A stretch of DNA of 64,000 nt from contig CAZMVB010000006.1 of the NCBI GenBank assembly GCA_964569795.1, positions 1-64,000 of the forward strand, read 5' to 3'. Below, one piece after another: positions 42,478-50,817 of the stretch. The first letter of the stretch is position 1, and each line of letters starts with the position of its first letter. This DNA comes from JAHJDS01 sp964569795. GTDB taxonomy: Bacteria; Desulfobacterota; Desulfarculia; Desulfarculales; JAHJDS01. A program made the translations under genes and the position numbers. Under the pieces are notes generated by a model that was not told the origin of the DNA, did no database searches, and saw only the letters and a program-made list of their open reading frames with translations.

Positions 42478-43195
42478 GGGACTCTCCCAGGTAGGCCGAG
42501 ATGACCTGGGGATCGCGGACCACCTCGGCCGGCGGGCCGTCGGCTATCTTTTCACCCACGCACAGCACGACCACCCGGTCCGAGATCTCCATCACCGCCC
42601 GCATGATGTGCTCGACCATGACCACCGTCACGCCCCGGTCCCGGACCCGGCGCACCAGGGACATGGCCTCCTCGGTCTCGGTCGGGTTCAATCCGGCCAT
42701 CAGTTCGTCCAGGAGGACCAGCCGCGGGCCGGTGGCCAGGGCCCGGGCCAGTTCGAGCCGCTTGCGCTGGGCCGTGGTCAGGACATTGGCCGGTTGGTCG
42801 GCATGATCGGCCAGGGCGACCAGTTCCAGGATTTCCCGGGCCTGGGTCCGGGCCTGCTTCTGACCGGTCCTCCGGTGACCGTAAAGCAGGCCGACCATGA
42901 CGTTCTGGTGGACGGTCAGTTCCTGGAAGGGTCTGACCAGCTGGAAGATGCGGGCCAGACCCCGGCGGCAGATCCGGTTCGGGGGCCGTCCGGTGATATC
43001 CCGACCCTCGAAATACACCCGGCCGGCGTTGGGTCTCAAGAAACCGGTGATGACGTTGAACAGGGTGGTCTTGCCCGAGCCGTTGGGCCCGATCACGGCC
43101 AGGATCTCGCCCTCGGCCACCTCGAAGGACACCCCGTAAAGGGCCATCAGGCCGGAAAAGGACTTGGTTAAGCCCTGGGCGACCAGGAGGGACAA
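42470..43195 (-). CDS. livG: ABC transporter ATPase LivG
   Basis: A 241-aa ATPase with Walker A GPNGSGKTTLFNVITG (residues 35-50), the LivG-specific ILELVALADHADQPANVL region ahead of a degenerate signature (LTTAQRKRLELARAL in place of LSGGQ), and Walker B LVLLDE. It starts at TTG 43195 after AAGGAGA. The weak signature is common in LivG. An intercistronic hairpin separates it from livK. Confidence 0.94.
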
Positions 43196-43210
43196 GTCGC
43201 TCTCCTTAAA

Positions 43211-43259
43211 TTCCCCAGGCCCCCGGTCCGAAAAGCGACCGGACCAAAGGCCTGGGGAA
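43211..43259 (-). other. Intercistronic stem-loop between livK and livG
   Basis: An 11-bp perfect stem (43211-43221 with 43249-43259) plus an inner GGTCCG/CGGACC stem lies between the binding-protein gene and the first ATPase gene. No T-run follows. Such hairpins commonly stabilise the upstream mRNA so that the binding protein is made in excess. Confidence 0.65.
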
Positions 43260-43275
43260 GGGACCAGTTCTCAGA

Positions 43276-44487
43276 TTAGCGCTTGTTCCAGGGCGGCATG
43301 GGATAGACCAGGGGCGCCGTGGCCACGTTCTTGGGCCAGACCAGCATCTGCTTGCCATGTTGCCACTGGACCATGTAGTAGGTCACCCGGCCCATGCCGT
43401 TTTTGCGGAAGGAGATGGGGCCCATGACCGTCTGCATGTGGGTGGTGGCGATGGCGTTCCGGATCGCCGTGGGATTGAGGTTGCCGGCCCGCTTGATGGC
43501 GTTGGCCAGGATCTGGACGCAGGCGTAGGCCGGGCCGACCATCACGTCCGCCGGACGGCCGTACTTGGCCTGGTAGACCTTGTTCAGGTGGGCCACGCCG
43601 GGGGCCTTGAGGCCGTAGTTCCAGCCCGGGCCCAGGCAGACGTAGTCACCGATCTTGCCCAGGGCCTTGCCCCAGGTGATGGGGTCCGGGGCCCGGTAGG
43701 CGAAGTAGAACTTGGGCAGGTAGTTCAGCTCGACCATCTGCTTGGTCAGCCTTATGCCCTCGGGCGGGGTCGGGCCGGTGAGCAGGACCTCGGCCCCGGC
43801 CTTCTTGGCGGCCAGGATCAACGGGGAGAAGTCGCGGGTTCCCCGGGAGTGCCACCGGAAGAGGACCACCTTGTAGCCGCGCTTCTTGGCCTCGGCCATC
43901 CACAGCTTGTGCAGCTCGATGCCCACCGGGGCCTTCTCCATGATGATCGCCACCTTGTGGGGCCGGATCTTCTTGGGGATCGAGTCCAGGACGTCGAAGA
44001 CCGCCTTGGCGCAGTCGGGCGACTTGGGGAAGGGCGAGAAGTTGTACTTGAAGCCCATCTGATGGGCCTTCCACAGGTAGGAGGCGACCATCAAGAGAGC
44101 CGTCCGGTTCTTCTCGGCGACGGGCGCCTGGACGGCGTGAATCGGGCTGGAGAACCCGCCCAGGTAGGCCACGACCTGGTGCTTGGCCTTGAGGTACTCC
44201 ATCCGCTGGACCGTGGTGGTGAAGTTGGACCCGTCGTCCATGATGAACAGCTTGAGCGGGATCCGTTTCTTGTACTTCTTGACGTACACCCCGCCCTTCT
44301 TGTTGATGTCGGCCACGGCCAGCTCGTAGCCGATCTTGCACATCCGGCCTCCACCGCCGAACACGCCGGTCAGGGAGACCGATGAGCCGACCGGAATGAA
44401 CTTGGGCGCCTTGGCCCAAGCGGCGCCCGGAGCCATGACCACGACCAGGGCCGTGGCGATCAGGCCGATGAGCAATGCTTTCCTCAT
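43276..44487 (-). CDS. livK: Periplasmic branched-chain-type substrate-binding protein
   Basis: A 403-aa exported solute-binding protein of the peripla_BP_6 family. The signal peptide covers about residues 1-25 (ending GAAWA), followed by IPVGSSVSLTG and two alpha/beta lobes; VAYLGGFSSPIHAVQAPVAEK and VGPAYACVQILANAI are typical. The substrate is uncertain: in this family ligands include Leu/Ile/Val, amides, urea, short organic acids and aromatic compounds. The neighbouring ligase and FadR-type regulator make an aromatic or other carboxylic acid worth considering. Confidence 0.93.
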   Translation of the reverse strand: MRKALLIGLIATALVVVMAPGAAWAKAPKFIPVGSSVSLTGVFGGGGRMCKIGYELAVADINKKGGVYVKKYKKRIPLKLFIMDDGSNFTTTVQRMEYLKAKHQVVAYLGGFSSPIHAVQAPVAEKNRTALLMVASYLWKAHQMGFKYNFSPFPKSPDCAKAVFDVLDSIPKKIRPHKVAIIMEKAPVGIELHKLWMAEAKKRGYKVVLFRWHSRGTRDFSPLILAAKKAGAEVLLTGPTPPEGIRLTKQMVELNYLPKFYFAYRAPDPITWGKALGKIGDYVCLGPGWNYGLKAPGVAHLNKVYQAKYGRPADVMVGPAYACVQILANAIKRAGNLNPTAIRNAIATTHMQTVMGPISFRKNGMGRVTYYMVQWQHGKQMLVWPKNVATAPLVYPMPPWNKR

Positions 44488-44571
44488 GACACCCCCCTTG
44501 CATTAAACTTTGGGTTTATATGGTTCTTGGGTCTGTCCCCTTTTCCACGGCCCGGCGTTCGACTGACTTTT

Positions 44572-44588
44572 AATAGGTCTAGTTTATT
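44572..44588. promoter_or_regulatory. Candidate FadR-type operator at the liv start site
   Basis: AATAGGTCTAGTTTATT (44572-44588): one strong half-site AATAGGT and a weaker one, in the 7-3-7 layout of GntR/FadR-family operators. It lies at and just downstream of the predicted liv start and is an inverted copy of the site at 44757-44773 (flanking bases included, 44563-44583 versus 44762-44782). Confidence 0.6.
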
Positions 44589-44594
44589 GCGATC

Positions 44595-44623
44595 AGGTTA
44601 ATCGACCGGCAGGGGCTTGTCAA
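44595..44623 (-). promoter_or_regulatory. Promoter of the liv operon
   Basis: On the minus strand, TTGACA (44623-44618) and TAACCT (44600-44595) are 17 bp apart. Transcription would start near 44588, at the edge of the dyad, about 100 bases before livK. Confidence 0.6.
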
Positions 44624-44719
44624 GTAGTTTTTGAGCCGAGGGCCGGGCGGGCGTATATTCATAGGTAAATAACAGATTAGAAGGTAGAAACCCCGCCCGA
44701 CTCGCGGGACAGAAAGGGC

Positions 44720-44746
44720 TTGACAACTCATCTCCAGACGTATTAT
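44720..44746 (+). promoter_or_regulatory. Promoter of the FadR-type regulator gene
   Basis: TTGACA (44720-44725) is followed by TATTAT (44741-44746) at 15 bp (ATTATG at 16 bp is an alternative). The predicted start near 44753 immediately precedes the second dyad, suggesting autorepression. Confidence 0.5.
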
Positions 44747-44756
44747 GTTCACTGAG

Positions 44757-44773
44757 AATAGATTAGACCTATT
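44757..44773. promoter_or_regulatory. Candidate FadR-type operator at the regulator start site
   Basis: AATAGATTAGACCTATT is a 7-3-7 dyad (half-sites matching at 6 of 7 positions) resembling PdhR/FadR-subfamily operators of the AATnGGTnnnACCnATT type. It lies just downstream of the predicted regulator start and mirrors the site at the liv promoter. Confidence 0.65.
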
Positions 44774-44831
44774 AAGAGTCAGCCCACAGGGACCGGTCCT
44801 GAACGGGCGACCAGGCCGGGGCGAAAACCAA

Positions 44832-45560
44832 ATGACTGGAAAAGCCGTCATGTTCAAGCCGCTCGAAAAGATGCGATACTCCGAGCAGATCGCCCAGTCC
44901 ATTCAGGATCGAGTCCTGCGCGGCCAGGTCGCGACCGGCGACCGCCTCCCCTCGGAAAAGGACCTGGCCGAGGAGTTCCGGGTCAGCCGGACGGTCATCC
45001 GGGAGGCGATGCGCCTGTTGGAGAGCGCCGGATTCGTCGAGATCAGGAAGGGCCCCACCGGCGGCATCTTCGTGGCCTCGGAATATCACAAGCCGACCAG
45101 CGATGCCCTGCGCAACCTGATGACCTCGGGGGTGGTCACCCTGGAGCACATCATGGACCTGCGCTGGCTCCTGGAGCCGCACATGGTCGCCCAGGCCGCC
45201 CTCAAGGCCCACCCCGACCAGCTCGACGAGATCGAGCGGGTGGTGGAATATTTCGAGGCCCGCCAGGACGATCCGGCCGCCCTCAAGCAGGCCAACCTGG
45301 CCTTTCACCGCACCCTGGGCCGGGCCTCGGGCAACCCGGTGTTCTCCATGCTGCTGGATTCGGTCCTGGAACTGCTGGAGTATTTGATCGTCGATTTCGT
45401 GAACCTGGGATTCGAGCGGGAGATCTCCGGTCATCACCGGGAGATCTTCGAGGCCGTGGCCGCCCGGCGTCCGGATGAGGCCCGCCGGCTGATCGAGCGG
45501 GACATCCTCCGGGTCAAGGAGGTCATCGGCGGGTTCTACGAGGACCGGATTGGGCGCTAG
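44832..45560 (+). CDS. FadR-subfamily GntR transcriptional regulator
   Basis: A 242-aa regulator: N-terminal winged helix (LPSEKDLAEEFRVSRTVIREAMRLLESAGFVEIRKG) shortened here to its core LAEEFRVSRTVIREAMR, and a C-terminal all-helical FCD ligand domain with metal-type His/Asp residues (HRTLGRASGN, HHREIFEAV). FCD regulators bind small carboxylates or acyl-CoAs. The start could be ATG 44832 or ATG 44850 (MFKPLEK), the latter fitting the usual family N terminus. It is divergent from the liv operon and 25 bases upstream of the CoA-ligase gene, so it probably controls both. Confidence 0.9.
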   Translation: MTGKAVMFKPLEKMRYSEQIAQSIQDRVLRGQVATGDRLPSEKDLAEEFRVSRTVIREAMRLLESAGFVEIRKGPTGGIFVASEYHKPTSDALRNLMTSGVVTLEHIMDLRWLLEPHMVAQAALKAHPDQLDEIERVVEYFEARQDDPAALKQANLAFHRTLGRASGNPVFSMLLDSVLELLEYLIVDFVNLGFEREISGHHREIFEAVAARRPDEARRLIERDILRVKEVIGGFYEDRIGR

Positions 45561-45585
45561 CCCCCTGAAAAACGCCGGGGAGGGA

Positions 45586-46935
45586 ATGTCGGTCAAGGCC
45601 GCCCAGAGCCCCTACTGGAACCCGGTCCTGGAGACCCTGGACCGGGAGCGCCTGGAGGCACTCCAGCTCCGCAAGTTCCAGCGCCTGCTCACCTGGGCCT
45701 ACGAGCGGTCCAGGTTCCACCGGGCCCTGTACCAGGAGGCGGGCCTGGAGCCGGGTGACATCAAGACCCTGGCCGACGCCGCCCGGGTGCCCAAGGTCGA
45801 AAAATCGATGATGCGCCCCATCCAGGGCAAGGAACCGTTTCCCTACGGCGACCTGCTGTGCGTCCCCCTGGAGGCGGTGACCGCCTTCCGGCAGACCTCG
45901 GGGACCACCGGCCAGCCGGTCTATCAGGCCGACACCTGGGCCGACTGGGAGTGGTGGACCGAGGCCTGGAGCTACATCCTCTGGGCCCAGGGGTACCGCG
46001 AGACGGACCGGGTCTTTCTGCCCTTCGGCTACAACGTCTTCGTCGCCTTCTGGGCGGCCCACTACGCCGCCGAGAAGCTGGGCTGCGAGGTCGTGCCCGG
46101 CGGGGTGCTGGACACCGAGGCCCGCCTCTTGAAAATCCAGGAACTCAAGTGCACGGCGATGATGGCCACGCCGACCTATGTCCTGGGCATGGCCGAGACG
46201 GCCAAAGCCAAGCTGGGCCTCGATCCCCGGGAAATGACCATCCGCCGGATCACCTGCGCCGGCGAGCCCGGGGCCCTGGTCCCCTCGACCAAGAGGCGGA
46301 TGGAGGAGGCCTGGAACGCCAAGGTCTTCGACCACGCCGGGGCGACCGAGATCGGGGCCTGGTCCTATGAGTGCACCGCCCAGCCCGGGGCGATGCACGT
46401 CAACGAGGCCCTGTTCCTGGTCCAGATCGAGGACCTGGCCACCGGCGAGCTGATCACCGAGCCGGGCCGCCGGGGCAAGATGGTCATCACCGCCCTGGAC
46501 CGGCTGGGCCAGCCCTGCATCCGGTTCGACTCCAAGGACCTGATCGAGTGGGCGGACGAGCCGTGCCCCTGCGGCCGGAGCTTTCGGCTGGTCGCCGGCG
46601 GGGTGCTCGGCCGGGCCGACGACATCACCAAGGTCAAGGGGGTCCTCCTGTCGCCGTCGGCCATCGAGGAGGTGGTCCGGGGCATCGACGGCCTGGGGGA
46701 CGAGTACGAGGTGGTGGTGGAAAAGCAGGGGGATCTGGACCGGATCACCCTCAAGGTCGAGGTCCTGGCCGGGAGCGGGGCCTGGTCCGAACTCGAGGAC
46801 CGGCTCAGGCATCAGCTCCGGCTGACCACCAATCTCAATTACGTCATCGAACGCCATCCCCTTGGTTCGCTGCCCCGGTACGCGGTCAAGGCCCGGCGGT
46901 TCAAGGACCTGAGGTCCCACGGGGGAGACGAGTAA
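45586..46935 (+). CDS. Phenylacetate-CoA ligase-like adenylate-forming enzyme
   Basis: A 449-aa member of the PaaK branch of the AMP-binding superfamily, activating a carboxylic acid through an acyl-adenylate to its CoA thioester. Visible features: FRQTSGTTGQPVY (P-loop, about residue 105), FLPFGYNVFVAFW, GATEIGAW (motif containing the catalytic Glu), DSKDLIEW, and CPCGRSFRLV, the PaaK-type cysteine pair. ATG 45586 follows GGGGAGGGA. It lies between the FadR-type regulator and a small helical protein (TAATG overlap). The substrate is probably aromatic, but this is inferred from the family only. Confidence 0.88.
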   Translation: MSVKAAQSPYWNPVLETLDRERLEALQLRKFQRLLTWAYERSRFHRALYQEAGLEPGDIKTLADAARVPKVEKSMMRPIQGKEPFPYGDLLCVPLEAVTAFRQTSGTTGQPVYQADTWADWEWWTEAWSYILWAQGYRETDRVFLPFGYNVFVAFWAAHYAAEKLGCEVVPGGVLDTEARLLKIQELKCTAMMATPTYVLGMAETAKAKLGLDPREMTIRRITCAGEPGALVPSTKRRMEEAWNAKVFDHAGATEIGAWSYECTAQPGAMHVNEALFLVQIEDLATGELITEPGRRGKMVITALDRLGQPCIRFDSKDLIEWADEPCPCGRSFRLVAGGVLGRADDITKVKGVLLSPSAIEEVVRGIDGLGDEYEVVVEKQGDLDRITLKVEVLAGSGAWSELEDRLRHQLRLTTNLNYVIERHPLGSLPRYAVKARRFKDLRSHGGDE

Positions 46936-47150
46936 TGGACCTGAAATCCCTGGCCGAGGAGATCGGCCGGATCGAATCGGCCGCCAACCACCTCCTGGAA
47001 CTGGGCGAAAATTTTCCGGCCGTGGCCAAGAACGCCACCCGGATCCTGGCCAGTGTCCGGATGCTCCAGATAAACGTCAGTGACCTCCTGGCCGCCGTTG
47101 ACGCCGTCGGCCCGGACGCCGACGCCCGGCCGGCCGCCTCCCCCAAGTAG
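46935..47150 (+). CDS. Small helical protein coupled to the CoA ligase
   Basis: A 71-aa protein whose ATG overlaps the ligase stop by one base (TAATG). It is predicted to be amphipathic helical (DLKSLAEEIGRIESAANHLL, then ILASVRMLQINVSDLL), with an Ala/Pro-rich tail and no cysteine or membrane segment. I do not recognise it. Tight coupling suggests that it partners or stabilises the ligase. Confidence 0.7.
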   Translation: MDLKSLAEEIGRIESAANHLLELGENFPAVAKNATRILASVRMLQINVSDLLAAVDAVGPDADARPAASPK

Positions 47151-47245
47151 TCCTGTCCCGGTCTCCGGTTCCACAAATCTCCCTATAATGTTATACTATT
47201 CGTGCGTATGGGCGTCCGAACGAGGACCGGACGGGGACCGGGGAC

Positions 47246-48775
47246 ATGCCCGATCACAACACCCACCTCAGAATGGCCGTGGTCGGCGGTGGACGGCGCT
47301 GCCTGTCCATGCTGAAGATCCTCGAGTCCCAGCGGCTCTCCCGGCTGAGGGCCGAGATCGTGGGCGTGGCCGACCGGAATCCCGAGGCGGTGGGCCTGGT
47401 TTACGCCAAACAGAAGGGCATCTTCACCACCACCGATTACGTCCGTCTGCTGGACCTCGAGGATCTGGACCTGATCATCGAACTGACCGGCCACGAGGAG
47501 GTCCTGGCCAACCTGATGGCCACCCGCCCCGAGTCGGTCCGGGTGCTGGACTACACCGCCTCCCGCCTGTTTCATGACGTGGTCGCCTTTGATCAGCAGA
47601 TCGAACGCCAGGAGGACGAAATCCGCCTGATCGGTTCGGTGGCCGAGGCGATGATCTCGGGGACCAGCGAGGGGGTGATGGTCCTGGACACCGACTACCG
47701 GATCGTCCGGGTGAACGACGCCGCCCTGAGATGGGCCCACATCACCCGGGAGGAGGCCCTGGGACGCTACTGCTTCCAGGTCCTCCACGGTGTCGTGTCG
47801 CCCTGCGACAGCCCGGACACGACCTGTCCCATGAAGCAGACCGCGGCCACGAGGGACCCGGCCTATTCGCTCCACGAGTTCCACGACCCGAGGGGCGAGG
47901 TCCATTTCTGCGACGTATCGACCTATCCGGTCTTCGGTCGGGACGGCGACGTGGTCCAGGTCCTCGAGATCTTCCGGGACGTGACCGACCACTGGAGCCA
48001 GCGCCTGGAGCGGCGGGCCGAGCTGATCAAGCAGGACTGCGCCCGCCTGGTCCAGGAGGACAAGCTGATCGCCCTGGGCAAGCTGGTCGCCTCGGTGGCC
48101 CACGAGATCAACAACCCCCTGGCCAGCATCATCAACTTCACCCGGTTGACCCAGAAGATGATCGCCCAGGGGAAAACCAACCCGGAGCACCTGGAGCGGT
48201 TCAACGACTACCTGAAAGCCGCCTCGGGCGAGGCCGAGCGCTGCGGGGCCATCGTCACCAACCTGCTGTCCTTCGCCCGCCAGCAGGGCCGGGAGGCCCG
48301 GGAAGTGGAACTGGTCGAGGTCGTTGACCAGATCATGATGCTGACCGGGCACAAGATGGACCTGGCCGGCATCCGGGTCGTCCGTGACTTTCAGGCCGAC
48401 CGGCTCCCGGTCTGGGGCGACTACAACCAGATCCAGCAGTCCCTGACCAACCTGGTCTTCAACGCCCTGGAGGCCATGCCCCAGGGCGGGACCCTGACGG
48501 TCCGCGGCGGCCTGGACCGGGCGGCCGGGCAGGTCTGGATCGAGCTCTCCGACACCGGCGTGGGCATCTCCGCCGAAAACCTGCCCTATATCTATGACCC
48601 GTTCTTCACCACCAAGGGGGACGGCCAGGGCGTCGGTCTGGGGCTGTCCATCGTGTACGGCCTGATCCGCGATCACCGTGGAACGGTGTCCGTGGACAGC
48701 GAACCGGGCCGGGGCACGACCTTCCGGATCACCCTGCCGGTCCACGAGGCCGGGGCCCCGGGGGAGGATGGATAA
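47246..48775 (+). CDS. Histidine kinase with N-terminal Rossmann-like sensor and PAS domain
   Basis: A 509-aa soluble kinase. Residues 8-120 read like the NAD-binding domain of Gfo/Idh oxidoreductases (MAVVGGGRRCLSMLKIL, VGVADRNPEAVGLVYAK, LIIELTGHEEV). Residues 125-265 form a PAS domain with an inserted Cys pair (CDSPDTTCPMK, plus a nearby VHFCD). Then come the dimerisation domain with His in SVAHEINNPLAS and an HATPase with DTGVGI and GVGLGLS. No transmembrane segments. The logical signal is a cytoplasmic dinucleotide or redox cue. It overlaps its NtrC partner by one base (TAATG). Confidence 0.88.
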   Translation: MPDHNTHLRMAVVGGGRRCLSMLKILESQRLSRLRAEIVGVADRNPEAVGLVYAKQKGIFTTTDYVRLLDLEDLDLIIELTGHEEVLANLMATRPESVRVLDYTASRLFHDVVAFDQQIERQEDEIRLIGSVAEAMISGTSEGVMVLDTDYRIVRVNDAALRWAHITREEALGRYCFQVLHGVVSPCDSPDTTCPMKQTAATRDPAYSLHEFHDPRGEVHFCDVSTYPVFGRDGDVVQVLEIFRDVTDHWSQRLERRAELIKQDCARLVQEDKLIALGKLVASVAHEINNPLASIINFTRLTQKMIAQGKTNPEHLERFNDYLKAASGEAERCGAIVTNLLSFARQQGREAREVELVEVVDQIMMLTGHKMDLAGIRVVRDFQADRLPVWGDYNQIQQSLTNLVFNALEAMPQGGTLTVRGGLDRAAGQVWIELSDTGVGISAENLPYIYDPFFTTKGDGQGVGLGLSIVYGLIRDHRGTVSVDSEPGRGTTFRITLPVHEAGAPGEDG

Positions 48776-50127
48776 TGGCCGCGTCGCTTCGAATCCTGGT
48801 CGTGGACGACGAGGCCCCGATGCGCGACTCGCTGGCCGAGTGGCTGCGCAACGAGGGCTACCAGGCCGACACCGCCCCGGGCGGGGTCGAGGCCCTGGCC
48901 GCCATGGAGGGGGCGACCTTTGATCTGGCCCTGGTGGACATCAAGATGCCGGGCATGGACGGCCTGGAACTGCTGGGCCGCCTCCGGGAGGCCTACCCCC
49001 AGACCATGGTGATCATCATCACCGCCTACGGGTCGATTCCATCGGCCATCGAGGCCATGAAGGGCGGGGCGACCGACTATCTGCTCAAGCCGTTCGACCC
49101 GGAGCACCTGATGGTGCTCATCGAGAAAGCGACCCAGCACAAGGCCCTGGTGGACGAAAACGCGGCCCTCAAGGCCTGGCTCATGGAGCGCGACCAGGCC
49201 GGCTTCGAGGACCTGATCGGCCGGTCCCAGGCCATGGGGCGGGTCTTCGCCGCCATCGACGACGTGGCCGGGACCGACACCCCGGCCCTGATCACCGGCG
49301 AGACCGGCACCGGCAAGGAACTGGTCGCCCGGGCGATCCACACCCGGAGCGAGCGGGCCCTGTGCGCCTTTGTGGCCATCAATTGCGGGGCCCTGACCGA
49401 GACCCTGCTGGAGAGCGAGCTGTTCGGCCACGAGCGGGGGGCCTTTACCGGGGCGGTCCGGGCCCGCCGGGGGCGCCTCGAGCTGGCGGACACGGGGACC
49501 CTGTTTCTGGATGAGGTGGGCGACATCTCGCCCCGGATGCAGGTGGACCTCTTGCGGGTGCTCGAGGACAAGACCTATACCCGGGTCGGCGGCAGCCAGC
49601 CCCTGACCAGCGATTTCCGGCTGATCTGCGCCACCCACCGGGACCTGAGGGCCCTGGTGGACGCCGGAAAATTCCGGGCCGACTTCTATTTCCGGATCAA
49701 CGTCATCGGCATCGAGGTGCCGCCCCTGCGCCAGCGGGTCGAGGACATCGGCCTGCTGGCCCTGCATTTTCTGGAGCGTTTCTCGCTGGAGATGGGCAAG
49801 GGGATTCAGGGATTCACCCGCGAGGCCCTGGCCGCGTTGCGGGGCTATCCCTGGCCGGGCAACGTCCGGGAACTCAGAAACGTCATCGAGCGGGCCGTGG
49901 TCGTGGCCCGGGGAGAGATGATCGGCCCCGAGGAATTGACCTTTCTCCGGCCGGCCGCCCCGGCCCCCGGGGGACCTTCGACGCTACACGAGACCGAGAA
50001 GGCGCAGATCCGCAAATGCCTCGAGACCGAGGGCTACAACGTCACCCGGGCGGCCAGGGCCCTGGGGATCAACCGGGGGACCCTGTCCCGCAAGATGAAA
50101 AAGTACGGTATCACCCGGCCGACCTGA
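48775..50127 (+). CDS. Sigma-54-dependent response regulator (NtrC family)
   Basis: A 450-aa regulator: receiver (VVDDEAP acidic pair, phosphoacceptor Asp in LVDIKMPGMDG, Lys in LLKPFDPEH), AAA+ domain with GETGTGKELVARAIH and GAFTGAV, and C-terminal Fis HTH (VTRAARALGINRGTLSRKM). The start overlaps the kinase stop. It is the cognate output of the Rossmann-PAS kinase; target genes are unknown, and no perfect -24/-12 site is visible in this neighbourhood. Confidence 0.95.
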   Translation: MAASLRILVVDDEAPMRDSLAEWLRNEGYQADTAPGGVEALAAMEGATFDLALVDIKMPGMDGLELLGRLREAYPQTMVIIITAYGSIPSAIEAMKGGATDYLLKPFDPEHLMVLIEKATQHKALVDENAALKAWLMERDQAGFEDLIGRSQAMGRVFAAIDDVAGTDTPALITGETGTGKELVARAIHTRSERALCAFVAINCGALTETLLESELFGHERGAFTGAVRARRGRLELADTGTLFLDEVGDISPRMQVDLLRVLEDKTYTRVGGSQPLTSDFRLICATHRDLRALVDAGKFRADFYFRINVIGIEVPPLRQRVEDIGLLALHFLERFSLEMGKGIQGFTREALAALRGYPWPGNVRELRNVIERAVVVARGEMIGPEELTFLRPAAPAPGGPSTLHETEKAQIRKCLETEGYNVTRAARALGINRGTLSRKMKKYGITRPT

Positions 50128-50159
50128 GGGTCGGTCTGGACACCCTCCCTGGATTTTCA

Positions 50160-50753
50160 GTGAAGGACGACCCGACCAGGAAGGCGGCCTCGGCCGGCGG
50201 GCCAGAGGCGGGGCCGGTGGACGTGGAGATCGTGCCCCTGGGGGCGGTGGACGAGGTCGCCCTGGCGGTGGTGACCGCCAACCTGTCGGCCCTGCTGGGT
50301 CTGACGGCCCGGGTGGCTCCCCCGCTGGCCGAGCCCGAATACGCCCTTATCCCCTCCCGCCGCCAGTACGACGCCAGCCGGATCATCAAGGCCCATCGGG
50401 GGGAAAACACGTCCGGCCGGCTGAGGCTCCTGGTGACCGAGGTGGACCTGTGTCTGCCCATGCTCAGCCACGTCTTCGGCCAGGCCCACGTCGAGGCCGG
50501 AGTGACGGTGGTCTCCCTCAACCGGCTGGGCAATCCCGATCCCGGCGCGGGCCGGGCCGGGCTCTACGAGCGCCTGGCCAAGATCGCCATCCACGAGGTG
50601 GCCCACACCCTGGGGGTCCGGCACTGCCGCCAGGACGGATGTCTGATGAACTTCTCGCTGGACCTGGCCCATCTGGACCGCCTGGAAATGGCCTTCTGTC
50701 CCGGCTGCGGGATCGAGACCCAGGCCGGGCTGCGGCGTCTGAAACAGCGGTGA
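50160..50753 (+). CDS. Archaemetzincin family zinc protease
   Basis: A 197-aa protease of the archaemetzincin (AmzA) family. The extended zinc motif HEVAHTLGVRHC is followed by the four-Cys structural site (C in RHC, DGC and the CPGC pair near the C terminus) and the Met-turn CLMNFS, all diagnostic. Start GTG 50160 gives a 19-residue extra N terminus; an in-frame GTG at 50217 would give a protein beginning VDVEIVPLG, closer to the usual family start. It follows the two-component genes by about 30 bases. Natural substrates are unknown. Confidence 0.9.
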   Translation: MKDDPTRKAASAGGPEAGPVDVEIVPLGAVDEVALAVVTANLSALLGLTARVAPPLAEPEYALIPSRRQYDASRIIKAHRGENTSGRLRLLVTEVDLCLPMLSHVFGQAHVEAGVTVVSLNRLGNPDPGAGRAGLYERLAKIAIHEVAHTLGVRHCRQDGCLMNFSLDLAHLDRLEMAFCPGCGIETQAGLRRLKQR

Positions 50754-50771
50754 GCCGGGCGACGGCCCCGG

Positions 50772-50799
50772 CCGGGCGGGGACCGCGGCCCCCGCCCGG
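50772..50799. terminator. Hairpin between convergent genes
   Basis: CCGGGCGGGG (50772-50781) pairs perfectly with CCCCGCCCGG (50790-50799) between the archaemetzincin stop and the convergent H-protein-like gene. There is no T-tract, so strength as a terminator is uncertain. Confidence 0.45.
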
Positions 50800-50817
50800 T
50801 CGAGCGCCGATCGATGA

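Noticed and set aside
44563..44782. A MITE of about 220 bp bounded by the AATAGGT-type inverted repeats
   Set aside because: The interval contains both divergent promoters and the repeats form 7-3-7 dyads at the predicted start sites, so operators are the simpler reading; copy-number data could reopen this.
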